The notes below the pieces were generated by a model. That model did no database searches, was not told where the DNA came from, and saw only the letters and a program-made list of their open reading frames with translations. 64,000 nucleotides of DNA, from assembly GCA_043228905.1 (NCBI GenBank), contig JBHGNT010000011.1, positions 7,688,001 to 7,752,000 on the forward strand. Direction: 5' to 3'. This stretch comes from Azolla caroliniana. Taxonomy: Eukaryota > Polypodiophyta. Below are positions 10,218 to 21,288 of this stretch, piece by piece. Numbering within the stretch: the first letter of the stretch is position 1; each line of letters opens with the position of its first letter. Position numbers and translations under genes: made by a program.

Positions 10218-11465
10218 TTCCTAAGGAGAACTTCTCTGACATGTTTGATGGTATGCGGAGTGTTGTCTCCTGTTTCGACCACTCCTTGCGATTCTGGTTT
10301 CTCCAAGTACGAGAACCATTCCTTGTGACTCGTCATATGATTTGATGCCATGGAATCAACATACCACACCTCACTCTATTTCGAGGTGTTCACAGCCATA
10401 GAATTGGCCTTATGCTTCATTACGAAGCTTGGGCCCGATTTGTTTTCGGTTCGTTCAGAGCCTTCTGCGTAGTGCGATCTTTGACGCCTCTCTACGTCTC
10501 TTCGGCTCCATCCGGCTTTGTCCAAATTGGCTCTCTTTTTCTAGCACTCGCTCTCCTTGTGGCCTTTTCTACCACAGTACCAGCATTCCGACGCGGCCTT
10601 CTCTTCCCGGCTTCTGGCGCCGCCAAGACTCCCCCTGCTTGTGGAGGGTCCGGAATTGTTGTCGACACATCGATTATGCCGCTTGTTCTGCTCTTGTCGG
10701 CCGCCTCCATTGCGCGCCGATCCGCCTTTTCCACGATGACCACGGGGCCTATCCTCCTCTGTGTACAACAGCATCTTGCCATCGGCGTGCATACTCATCG
10801 AAGCACCCATGTGATTTTCCTCCAGGAGCAACATTGATTTAAGCTCGAAGAACGAAGGCGTATTCTCCCTCGTACAGACCGTCGTTCAGAAGGGCTCCGA
10901 ACCTGGACGCTAGCCCACCAAGGCAAACATACACCATTTCATCTTCCTCAATGTTCACATTGACGGAAGCGAGTGAATCGCAGATTTCCTTGATTCGGGA
11001 TGTGTAGTCAGCCACAGACAGATCTTTCTATCGGACATTGCTGAGCTCCTTCCTGAGCTACAGCTTCCTAACCATTGTGCTTGCGGCAAAAATCTTTTTG
11101 AGATTCTCCCACGCGTCCTTTGGTGTCTTAGCATCCCAAATATAGCTCAATAGCTGGTCACTCACACAGGATGCAAAGCAGTACAGAACTCTACTTCCCG
11201 CTTGTTCCCAAGCTAGAAAATCTCTGTGTGTCGAATCGGGTGCTACATCATTAGCTCCTTCGACATAACTCCAGTGGCCATGGCCAAGCAAGTACTGGTG
11301 CATCTTGTACGACCAAAACGTGTAGTTGCTTCTGTCGAGCTTCTTGGTCGGTACCAAGCTTCCCATACCTCTGTCCATATTGTTGTCTTTTTCATTTCCG
11401 AAAAACTTCAACTCTGTTTTGTCGCAAGCTTTTCTTGTCGGTTGCAAAGGACTTGAACCCTCACG
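10218..11465 (-). pseudogene. Copia family B gag-protease fragment (B2)
   Basis: Minus-strand Gag of the polyprotein. It starts near 11375 (MDRGMGSLVPTKKLDRSNY), runs through KMHQYLLGHGHWSYVEGAN and AKTPKDAWENLKK, then shifts frame. The CCHC knuckle (CWYCGRKGHKESEC) lies at about 10541-10582. The protease site at 10340-10369 reads WYVDSMASNHMT, with Met in place of the Gly of DSGAS, which would abolish activity. The coding sequence is cut at about 10218 by the element C LTR. Several frameshifts confirm decay. Confidence 0.85.
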
Positions 11466-11716
11466 CTCTGATACCATGTAACAGAATAGCGTGTGCGGAA
11501 GCGTATGTGGAACACAGAGTACACAGTTCGGAGTAATAAGACATTTCGGTAAAACAGAGAAAACGCAGAGATGGAGATGGAGATGGAGAGAAAGAGAGAG
11601 AGAGTAGATAACAAAACAACTCAAATTCAAAATAGTGATTCTCTGTGTATATACACCGTGCTCAGTGAGCACCTTTTATACAAGCCCTGATAATCGGGCT
11701 AACACAAGTACTGACA
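11465..11716 (-). repeat. Family B 5' LTR (B2) with primer-binding site
   Basis: The primer site TGGTATCAGAGC (minus, 11465-11476) is the perfect complement of plant initiator tRNA-Met. The LTR, 11477-11716, runs TGTCAGTACTTG...ATTCTGTTACA on the minus strand. It carries a GGAGAT/GAGA-rich stretch (11570-11605) and TATATACACC upstream. Sequence beyond 11716 is family A gag. Confidence 0.8.
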
Positions 11717-12889
11717 GTATCTAAACGGAACATTGCCGATGTGCCGAATCGGGTGCGTAGTGTCATCTCCGGTTTTGACATAACCGGGTCGCTCCGGCTC
11801 TCGAAGTTTGAGAAACCATTCTTTATGAGATGTTATATGGTTTGAGGCTCCGGAGTCAACAAACCATATGTCCTCCGGATTGAGGACACTAGTTGAGGTA
11901 GAGGCCGACATAGAGTTTGCTCTATGTTTAATGATGAACATTCCGCCACGGTCGGAGTTGTTCCAGTACATTCTGCTATACTCTTCGTAGTCGGAATTGT
12001 GTGGGTAATTTGTGAGTTGTCGGCTTGTGGAAGCCGATTCACGCATCTTCTTTCGGCACTCTTCTTCGTGGTGGCCGAGCTTTCCACAATATCCGCATTC
12101 GGTTGCGTTTTGACAGCTCTGGCTGGAGTGGAAGCTCCCCCTTCTGGCAAAGGTTCCTCGCTGGCTTCCGTTTTGCAGCCAAAATTGGGAGTTGTTATCG
12201 TAGGTCGGACCTCGTCCGCCTTGTCCTTGGCTGAGTCGGCCTCTCGGCCGTCCACATTCTCTTTCTCCGTTCGAGTGTGTGTAGAGCATGTGGCCTTCCC
12301 AGTCATTGCTCCTTGTACGCACGTGGTTTTCTTCAACCAATAGCATTGATTGGAGCTCGAAGACAGAGGGAAATTTCTCTCGTGCTAGAACGGCGGTTCG
12401 CATCGCGCCGAACCGTGGTGTGAGGCCACCGAGGCATATTTGAACCATCTCATCATCATCGATATTTACGCTTATTGAGCCAAGAGAATTGCAAAGCTCC
12501 TTGATCTTCGAGGTGTATGTCGTGATGGACATGTCCCTTTGTTGAATGTTGTTCAACTCTTGGCAGAGTTGAAGCCTTCTTGCGGTTGTGTTCGCCGCGA
12601 AAATCTTTCGTAGATTTTCCCATGGCTCCTTCGGCATCTTGGCTTCACGAATGTAGCCAAGCATGTGATTATGAACACATGTTGCCAAGCAATACATCAC
12701 GAGGCTTGCGGCTTGCTCCCATGTTGCGTATCCGGGAGCTTCTTTGGCGGGTCGGTCTTCATGCGCTCCTTTGATGTAGGTCCAATAGCCTTGTCTGACA
12801 AGGTATTGGTGCATCTTGTACTCCCAAGATGCGAAGTTGTTTCGATCCAACTTCTCGGTAGGGAGAGCGCTCCCCATTTGAGTATTCAT
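11717..12889 (-). pseudogene. Copia family A gag-protease (A2), best preserved Gag of the family
   Basis: The ORF from 12889 opens MNTQMGSALPTEKLDRNNF. It contains the UBN2-type Gag domain (LCQELNNIQQRDMSITTYTS within it), a CCHC knuckle CGYCGKLGHHEEEC (about 12050-12090), and a protease site WFVDSGASNHITSHKEW (about 11820-11870) with the DSG triad intact. The pre-integrase part is cut at 11717, where the B2 LTR begins, and the last codons of the ORF are LTR sequence. Reverse transcriptase and integrase are missing. The leader and primer site lie at 12890-13048. Confidence 0.9.
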
Positions 12890-13036
12890 TATGTCAATTC
12901 TTCTTCTTCTTCTTCTCTCTTTGAATGCGAGCTATGTAGCGAAGCTACGATAGCGGTGAGCTGGTTCTTGGTCGTCGGCGTAGAGCACAACACACGATCA
13001 CGATGAGGTGAATGGGTTAGATCGAGCTACCAAATT

Positions 13037-13433
13037 GCTCTGATACGATGTAAAGAATCGGGTATGATTCTTGTGTAGCGGAATAGGTGTGAATTGTGTG
13101 TCTATGAGAGAGAGAAAGAGAGAGAGAGTGAAAAGTAAGACACAGAGTATACGCAAGGTAGATTGTATTAACAAAGGAGAAAGACTCAACACAATACAAG
13201 GTGGGAGGAGGGTGCTTTATATAGTCACCCTCTCTCTTCATTAACTACAAGACTCATGGAGCATGGGGAATGTGAAAGCTCATAAGTTATGTGTCATAGA
13301 GTATGATTCTATGACTCATACTAAATGCTAGAATACAAAGAGGTGACATAATGGTGACTCTTGACCGTTGGAGTGTCTATTCACTCTTAAGGTGAGTTCA
13401 CACATTAGACCATGTTGAACTTGATTCTCAATA
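13037..13433 (-). repeat. Family A 5' LTR (A2) with primer-binding site
   Basis: The primer site at 13037-13048 has one mismatch to TGGTATCAGAGC. The LTR 13049-13433 aligns end to end with 43858-44265. It carries the TATATAAAGCACCCTCC promoter region and a GA-rich stretch. A decayed Gypsy integrase abuts it at 13434. Confidence 0.88.
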
Positions 13434-13930
13434 GCTGGCTGTGTAACGCGCTGTGTAATTTGGTATTCCAATTTGTTCTATTCTCATTGACGATCTTTTT
13501 TAGTATGGTTTGTAACGTTTTGTTCGTGGACTCTGCTAAACCATTTGCCTGCGGATAATACGTCATGCTCTTCTTGTGGACAACAACATATTGTTGTGGG
13601 GGCTCCTGGATGACCGAATTTAGAAAGTGGCTTCCTTGGTCATTGATGAGCTCGATGGTGCAGCCAAAACGACACCAGATGTGTTGATAAAGAAATTTTG
13701 ATGTTACGGTCGCGGTATTTTCTCGTAGTGCTTTTGCTTCCACCCACTTGGTGCAATAATCAGTAGCCACAAGTGTAAACGACCCCACGAAATCGAGTCC
13801 CCATTTCTAGAATGGATCCAATGGCCACACTGGTTGATGTGCCATCCTTGCGACCTCCGTTGGCTGACCCATCCGTTGACACAGATCGCATTGTTTGCAA
13901 TATTGTTGAATGACAAGCTCAACGTTGGGT
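13434..13930 (-). pseudogene. Gypsy integrase core fragment
   Basis: Minus-strand sequence with the catalytic triad context: the first Asp in VATDYCTKWVEAK, the second in INDQGSHF and the Glu in YYPQANGLAESTNKTL. Upstream, in a broken frame, is part of the zinc-binding domain (CKQCDLCQRMGQP, about 13850-13895). In an intact element this enzyme joins the cDNA to the host genome. Reverse transcriptase and LTRs are absent, so this is an isolated relic of a different Gypsy lineage from E. Confidence 0.85.
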
Positions 13931-14084
13931 GTGTAACACGGTGCGTAACCTAGTGCGTAGATTGGGTGTGTAAAACATTACGCATAACGTAAGCCGTAAC
14001 GGTGCGAACACTGCGAGGCCATTAGAAAGATATTCCTTGAAAGGAATAAATTTGGGAGTGAGTGCAGCGGGTCAATTAAGCACA
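13931..14084. other. Unassigned spacer
   Basis: A short stretch with GTGCGTAAC-like repeats. It is neither clearly coding nor clearly LTR. Confidence 0.4.
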
Positions 14085-15097
14085 ATTACATTAAAAATGT
14101 CTTACATGTACCGACCATTACGAAAAATTTGGTCTTCGTCGGCCAAATTGTAGAGCAAGGGATGCAAGTTCGATTTAATCAAGGCGGTTGCTTCATCAAA
14201 AAAGAGGGCCGACTCATCGCACACAGACGAAGAGAGGGCCAAATGTTCATTCTCGACTCACATGAGATGAAATCGACCATGTTCGCAAAGGGCATGAAAG
14301 CCGACTCCCTCTACATATGAAGCGATTCTGCAAGTCCAATCGTCATCATCATATATGTGGATGGCCTAGTTATTGGAGGTGAGCATCTCGTCGAAATCAA
14401 TAAGGTCAAATCCCTCCTTTTCGACAAGTTCGAGATGACGGACATGAAGGAACTCCACTACTTCCTCGGCATCGAGGTAATTCGGACTCCGGCCGGAATC
14501 ATGATTTCTCAACGGCACTACATCCTCAACTTGTTATACAAGTTCGATATGGCTAAGTGCAAATCCATGGCAACCCCGCTCGATCGTAATCTCAAACTAG
14601 ATGCGAACTCCGGCACCAAAGCGTGTGAGCCGACTCAATATTGACAACTCATCGGGAGTCTCATCTACCTCACGATCACTCGACCCGATCTCAATTATCC
14701 GGTCGGTCTCCTTAGTCAATTCATGCAAACACCGCGTGATACTCACTTGGATTGCGCTAAGCGAGTTCTACGATACGTGAGCAACACAATGGATTGCGGC
14801 ATCCTCTACAAGACCGCGATGCCAATACGCCTCGAGGGGTACACAGACGCCAATTGGGCCGGCTACAAAGCCGATAGAAGATCAACCTCCGGATTTGTTT
14901 TCTCCCTCCGTAGTGGAGCAATATCCTGGAGTAGCAAGAAGCAGCCTACCGTTGCTCTTTCGAGTACGGAGGCGGAATATAGGGGCGTAATCGTAGCTGC
15001 GTGTGAAGCTGTATGGCTCAAGAGGATTTTGAAGGATCTGGGTGTACTCATCAAGGATCCGACTTCCCTTTACTGCGACAACATAAGCAGTATCTAT
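14085..15097 (+). pseudogene. Copia family A internal deletion derivative (A5)
   Basis: The first 230 bp encode the pre-integrase segment (LHVPTITKNLVFVGQIVEQG within it). The frame then jumps into the reverse transcriptase at a shared CTCCCTCTACATA, losing the whole integrase and the front half of the polymerase. The polymerase motif reads YVDG instead of YVDD (about 14352-14363). The RNase H part follows (YTDANWAGYKADRRSTSGF and LSSTEAEYRG). In-frame TGA codons lie at 14318 and 14642. Gypsy H begins at 15098 inside the RNase H domain. Confidence 0.88.
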
Positions 15098-15558
15098 TGT
15101 TACTCGGCTGGCAAGAAGGCTTAAGGAGGTCGAAACCAGAGAGTGAAAGGAATATTTTATTCGGGAACTATTGTAATTAGTAGTCTTAATATATATTAAT
15201 ATATGAGAAGATGTGGACGGACGGACCGGAATCGGTATGCCGATCCGGATCCGAACCAATCCCGAATAGGTGCCGGTTGGCACCGTTTTGTATTTCGCAC
15301 CGGAGACCTATATAAAGGCCCGGTGACAATGTAATCGACAACGGATAATTAATAGAACTTATTGCCTTAATCCTTCAGTATTGATTACCGTTCTGTGCTT
15401 ATTGTATATCTTACGCGTGTTAATGATGTATTGCTAAGTAATCAATTAAGGTCTAATTAAGCGTTGTGTCGTAAGTCATTCTACCGTAACACCCTTTGGT
15501 GAAGTGTCTTAAGTGGACACCCTGTGTTAGGCTGTTGTCTAGCCCTAGGAGTAACACA
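15098..15558 (+). repeat. Gypsy H 5' LTR
   Basis: The TGTTACTCGGC...AGTAACACA block interrupts the Copia RNase H. It has a TATATAAAGG box near 15310 and is followed by TTTTTGGCAACCACG, a possible primer site. The left flank TCTAT would be the target duplication, but no partner is found because the right end of H is gone. Confidence 0.6.
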
Positions 15559-17977
15559 GTTTTTGGCAACCACGATTCCTGCACAATCGCAGTGAACAGC
15601 GGCGGGAATGGATGACTAGGCCAACAGACGACCCGGTTACAGAGAGAGCACGAAGACTTGTTGAACGGCGAAGGAGGCGGGAGGCTTTCTAGCAAGCACT
15701 GGAAGAAATCCGATCGGATCGATCATTTTCCAAAGTGATCCGGAAAGTGGCGGAGTCGTTCCGTTTGCAACAAGACGCCTACCCGGATGAAGGAAGCAGC
15801 TTAAGCAGCCTCTAGGAAGCGGAATCCCTTCTCCAAGCCTTGGCCGGAAGAGACGGCGAATCCGAAGCATTTTCAGCGCTGGAATCGGATTCGGGATGGG
15901 GTTACAACGTGCACACCGGAACGACACCCCAAGAGGACCGGAGGACGAGGAGTCCGATACATTACCGACACCGGAACCACAGTTGTCAAACCGGGAACCC
16001 CCGGCACTAGACGTGGAGCAACCTCCGGAGACGGAAGAAGACAAAGAAAGACCTCTGACACCGGAAGTCGAGCCGGCAACACCAAAGGAAGACTGGCAAA
16101 GACCTCCGACGCTGACGAAATAGCAGGTAAGACCACCGACACCGCCAGCTCGAGTACCGACACCGAACAACGACATGTCGTTCAGTACTCCAAGTATAGG
16201 GATGACACGGACGCAGAGGCTCATGTTCACGTGTTTCAACAAACATGGGAGGCGAACCATGTGTCACAACGGTTAACCGCGACCGAAGAGGAACGATCTA
16301 AGATAGCCGAATTCGGCGTGACATTGGAAGGACCGGCCGCCAGATGGCACCGGACGCAGGACCCCAGCACCATCACCACCTTTGCGGACCTGAAAGATAA
16401 ATTCTTTCCCTTCTTTTAGAAGGAGGTGGACTAGAGAGAAATGGTGGGCCTATTTTATACCATCCGACAGGACCCCAGGGAGAGCATTCCGCAGTTTGTC
16501 ATCCGGTTTCAACGGATGCACAGTCAGCTTACCCGCGCACCTCCAGAGGAAGAAACACGAGCTATATTTTTAGCCGCGCTCCGGGAACCTCTACGAACGG
16601 TATGCACGGTCATCGACTTTCGCACAAGCACCGTCGACCAAGTCATCGACCGGGTTAGAGAAATGGAGAAAACAAGCTCTTGGCTAACAATGGGAGCCTT
16701 CCAACGAGCGTTACCAACCGATGAGGATCTCCGGTTCCGACAAGCAATCCAATGCACGACCTGCTTGAATTCTGGACACTCGTCACTGGAGTCCACCATG
16801 CGGACCCACTGCTTACTCTGCTAATCTACAAGCCACACGATGGACCGGTGCGAATATAACTTATTAAATCAGCAAGCACCACCAAGCCGGCAAATCAAGC
16901 CACATAGTAGCCGAGACGAAGAAGACGAACGCTAGCGGCGAGAGGAACGATATCGACTGGCACAGGATGCCCGGTACGACAATCGGCGAGAGAACTATGA
17001 CCGGTACAAGAGATATGATGGGTACCGAGATTACAACGGACGGTACGAGCATCACAACCGGGATCCCTCCCCCGGGTATCACCAACGATGGGAAGATTAC
17101 GGGAGATATGACGACCAACCCCATCAAGGGTACCGCAACAAAAAGAACTTTAATAAAAAACGGCATTTCAAAAAAGGGAGCCACCCACATGAACCGGAAA
17201 AAGGCGCCTCAAGAAGCCAACCGGACAAAAGCCCCGCGGTTACCACGGGTCCTCCACCGGGTATAGGAAACATTGCTGAATCCAGCAATACCCGGAAAGC
17301 ATATTGCTATTATTGCCGGCAAGAAGGACATTATAGTAATCAATGTCCGGCAAAGAGCTATGACAAGTGACCGGCAGTAAACATGGTAGTCGCCGAAGTC
17401 GCAGACCTGGAGCAGGTTACCACAAGATCGAAGGGCAAGACGACGGAATGGGAGACATAAGAGGCCATCCGGAAGCAGGCAACGGAATGGGTGAAAAAGG
17501 AAAATGAGCGAAACGTAGCAGAACTTGTGCAGCAAAAGGGGAACACCGAAGAGCTCGCCGGCGGCAATCAGACCGAAAATGCGACATGGCAGGCATTGCA
17601 GGAGTGCCAAATCACGCTGCCATTAGGACGGCTCCTACAACTAGTGCCCAGATTCACAGAAGGACTCAAGATAGGCACGACGGCAGGAGAAACACCACCG
17701 GCACCAACATTCTTCTCAAATCCAAAGGAGGGACCGGTGATGGTAGACACAAACAGTCCGGCGATCACGGCCATCGTGAAGGGAAAGGAGTTACCCGGAA
17801 CAGTAATAGATGGGGGATCTGGCGTCAATGTGATTAGCCTGCGAACATGCACAACCTTGGGAATCCAAGAGTGGGAACCATGCCCGTTCTGGCTACGGAT
17901 GGCAGATACAAGCTCAGTGCGACCGACCGGCTTGATACGAGATTTGGAAGTAACAATCGGCGGCCACACATTACGCA
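15559..17977 (+). pseudogene. Gypsy H gag-protease
   Basis: A leader, then an ORF start at 15612 (MTRPTDDPVTERARRLVERR). A retrotransposon Gag domain follows at about 16190-16800 (EGPAARWHRTQDPSTITTF, then FRIRFQRM-like). The CCHC knuckle CYYCRQEGHYSNQC lies at 17305-17346, and a protease with VIDGGSGVNVIS at about 17800-17835. In-frame stops occur near 15690, 15810, 16417, 16431, 16822, 17368 and 17458, with a frame change between 15950 and 16190. The coding sequence ends at about 17977 and runs, in the same frame, straight into Copia D Gag. No H reverse transcriptase or 3' LTR is present. Confidence 0.82.
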
Positions 17978-19305
17978 CACAGAAAATGGACAATTCGTTG
18001 GGAGGCATGTTCAAGCTCACCGGCTCCAACTATTCGGTGCGGAAGTCGAAGATGAGGGACATGCTCGTGGTTAAAGACCTCTGGCTTCCGGTTCAGTTCG
18101 GGGACAAGAGACCGGACAAAATCGACGTCGCGATATGGGAGGTGATGCACATGAAGACAACGGCGTACATATGGTGCTTCGTCGACATGAGCCTTTACAA
18201 CAACTTCAATGAAGAGAGCAAGGCTCATGAGCTCTGGGAGAAGATCGGCATTATGTTTCAAAACAAAAATGTTGTTAATCAGGTTTCGGTATTCCAGAAG
18301 CTAGTAAGACTCTGGTACCAAGATGGCTCCAGCATGGCGGAGCACATGAATGCCTTCCAGGGGCTGATCTACCAAGCAACATCATTGGAGGTACCTCTCG
18401 CCGATGAGGTACTAGCACTACTCCTGCTCAGTTCCCTCCCAGATAGTTGGGAGACGTTGGTTGTCACCTTGGGCAACGCCGGGCTGGAAGGGAAACAATT
18501 ATCCCTAGCAAGAGTAAAGTCAAGCTTGCTAGATGAGGAGGCACGTCGGAAAGATAAAGATACGAGCTCCGACTCCAAAGCGCTCCTTACCAAATTGGAA
18601 CGCGGAAGACAAAGAAACCTTAGTCCCCAAAACCGGGAAAAGTCGGGGACACGGTCAAAGTCAAGGGGGAGACCTACTTGCTTCTATTGCGGCAAGCCGG
18701 GACACTTCCAGAAGAACTGTCGGCATTTCCGAAAGGACAAGGAAACCGACGGTACCAATTCGAAGCGGATACCGGACCGGAACGGTAAAGACCGGAGGGG
18801 AACGGACCAGAAGGGGACGACGGCAATCGCAGCAAGTGAAGAAGAGTTGATGCTCATCACCGAGGAGAGTGAGATAAACCTTGCCGGCGACGAGATGACC
18901 TGGGTGGTCGACTCCGAAGCATCGTTCCATCTTACCCCGGACCGGAAATGCTTTTCATCCTACTCAACCGGTGATCATGGTTGTGTCCGGATGGGGAATG
19001 AAGGAACATGCCGAATTGTCGGCATAGGAGACGTGTGGTTGTCAACACCAACCGGTTGCAAGATGCTGCTGAAGCATGTCTGACACGTTCCGGAGGTTCG
19101 TCTGAACCTGATATCAGCTGGTCGGCTAGATGATGAAGGCTACACGGGTAGCATCCGGAACGGTGTTATGAAGTTCAGCAAAGGGAGCCTGATTGTGGCT
19201 CGGGCCCGGAAGGTAAACACGTTGTACCTCATGAATGCCTGGTTATGTCCGGAGGAAGTGAACGTGGCATCCGACACTGCCAGTGAGCTGTGGCACAAGA
19301 GGCTG
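17978..19305 (+). pseudogene. Copia D gag-protease, first copy of the duplicated protease region
   Basis: Gag (UBN2-type, about 18000-18530) is followed by the CCHC knuckle CFYCGKPGHFQKNC (18681-18722) and a protease region with WVVDSEASFHLTP. The Gly of DSGAS has become Glu, so this copy is inactive. A TGA at 19081 and the antisense LTR at 19306 interrupt the frame. The ORF is open back into Gypsy H to 17491, giving a 530-codon chimera of Gypsy protease and Copia Gag. Confidence 0.85.
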
Positions 19306-19946
19306 ATGGGAACCCGACGTTCCTTATGCACGACGCTCGGCCACAACCGAGCGTAGAACGATACATAGAAAACGGGAAATAAAACACGACACAAAGGAGA
19401 GGAAGATACACAGGAGGTTTACGTGGAAAACCCAAAGAGGGAAAAAACCACGGCAGCCCACAGGCTGCAAACTGTCACTATGTGAGAATGTACAACAGTG
19501 AGTTCACTGAGGCAACGACCTCGTGCTCACAGATCTTCGCCACACGCGGCTGTTACAACAGAGGCAACGACCTCTTTCTCTCTCTCTCTCTGTACACTGT
19601 TACGTGCTCTCTCTTCTTCTTGCACCAACAAGAAAATGACAACAACAACTTAAAGGTTTGCCCTAAGTCATATTTATACCGATATGACTTTTCGGCTATT
19701 TACAAATGTAGCCTCGATGGGCTCTCAGAAACATATTTACAAATATGTCTCTTCCTTCGGTTCGTACCAGGTCTGCGTCATCCGGCTCTCCGTAGCCAGG
19801 TACTCCTCATCTGGTTCACACCGGGCCTACACCATCCGCCTCTCCGTAGCCGGGTACTCCTCATCCGGTTCACACCGGGCCTGCACGAGTTTGTTCGTCG
19901 GCACTGTTCTTCTCCCAACCCATCCGGAGGGACCTGTCTCCCAACA
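19306..19946 (-). mobile_element. Solo LTR of family D, antisense inside Copia D
   Basis: On the minus strand it runs TGTTGGGAGACAGG...GGTTCCCAT. GAGGCTG is found on both sides (19299-19305 and 19947-19953). The related uninterrupted sequence at 20665-20685 shows the empty target. It is 641 bp, shorter than the 3' LTR mainly because of fewer 54-bp repeats. Confidence 0.9.
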
Positions 19947-20099
19947 GAGGCTGTGTCACATGAGAGAGAAGGGGATGAAGAGCTTGCAGACGACAACCTC
20001 ATTCCAGTAAAGAACGTGCACTTGGAGAAGTGCACTGATTGTCTAGCCGGAAAGCAAAACCGGACCTCCTTCCGATCGAGGCCACCGATGAGACGTAAT

Positions 20100-21288
20100 G
20101 CAAAAAGATAAGGAGACCGACGGTACTGATTCGAAGCGGACCCCGGACTGGAACAGCAAAGACCGGAGGGGGCCGGACCGGAGGGGAACGACGGCAATCG
20201 CGGCAAGTGAAGAAGAATTTATGCTCATCACCGAGCAGAGTGAGATAAACCTTGCCGGCGACGAGATGACCTGGGTGGTAGACTCCGGAGCGTCGTTCCA
20301 CCTTACCCCGGACCGAAAATGCTTCTCATCCTACTCAGCCGGTGATCACGACTGTGTCCGGATAGGGAATGAAGGTACATGCCGAATTGTCGGCATAGGA
20401 GACGTGTGGATGTCAACACCAACCGGATGCAAGTTGTTGATGAAGGATGTTCGACACGTTTTGGAGGTTCGACTGAACCTGATATCAGCCGGTCGGCTAG
20501 ATGATGAAGGCTACACAGGTAGCATCCGAAACGGTGTCATGAAGTTCAGCAAAGGGAGCTTGATTGTGGCTCAGGCCCGGAAGGTAAACACGTTGTACCT
20601 CATGAATGTCCGGTTATGTCCAGAGGAAGTGAACGTGGCATCCGACACTGCCAGTGAGTTGTGGCACAAAAGGTTGTGTCACATGAGCGAGAAGGGGATG
20701 AAGAGGCTTGCAGACGACAACCTCATTCTAGTGAAGAACGTGCACTTGGAGAAGTGCACTGATTGTTTGGCCGGTAAGAAAAACCGGACCTCCTTCCGAT
20801 CAAGGCCACCGATGAGACATAATGCGTCACTGGAGTTGGTGCATACGGATGTATGTCAAGTGGACATGAAGTCACATGCAGGATCGCAGTACTTCGTGAC
20901 GTTCATAGATGACCACAGCCGGAAGTTGTGGGCCACACCGTTGAAGACGAAGGATCAGGTGTTATCCGTCTTCAAAGAGCTCCACGCGAGAGTGGAAAGA
21001 GAAACCGATCGGAAACTGAAGGCGGTTCGAGCAGATAACGGAGGTGAATACCGAGGGCAGTTCGAGGCGTACTATCGCTCGAAGGGAATCCGGCTCGAAT
21101 TTACCATGCCGAAGACGCCGGAACTAAACGGGCTAGCCAAGAGGATGAACCGAACCATAATGGAGAGGGTCCGGAGTATGCTGGCGCATGCAAAACTACC
21201 CAAGAAGTTTTGGGCTGAGGCACTGTCGACGGCAACATATGTGATAAATAGATCACCCTTAGTACCCTTGGACGGAGACACGCCATAG
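20100..21288 (+). pseudogene. Copia D protease and integrase (second copy of the 723-bp repeat)
   Basis: The protease site is intact here (WVVDSGASFHLTP). The pre-integrase finger (LWHKRLCHMSEKGM and CTDC) is followed by the integrase core: first Asp in LVHTDVCQVD, second in VRADNGGEY. The third acidic residue, normally the Glu of VAERMNRT, reads LAKRMNRT (Glu to Lys), so strand transfer would be lost. A TAG at 21286 ends the ORF in the middle of Pol. The frame continues in the next segment. Confidence 0.88.

Noticed and set aside
10412-10842. Plus-strand ORFs of about 140 codons at the B2 gag
   Set aside because: They lie opposite the CCHC-knuckle coding sequence on the minus strand, which has clear Gag motifs.
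15637-17190. Long minus-strand ORFs, partly hydrophobic and membrane-like
   Set aside because: They are antisense to Gypsy H gag, whose plus-strand frame has Gag and CCHC signatures; high GC content makes such shadow frames common.
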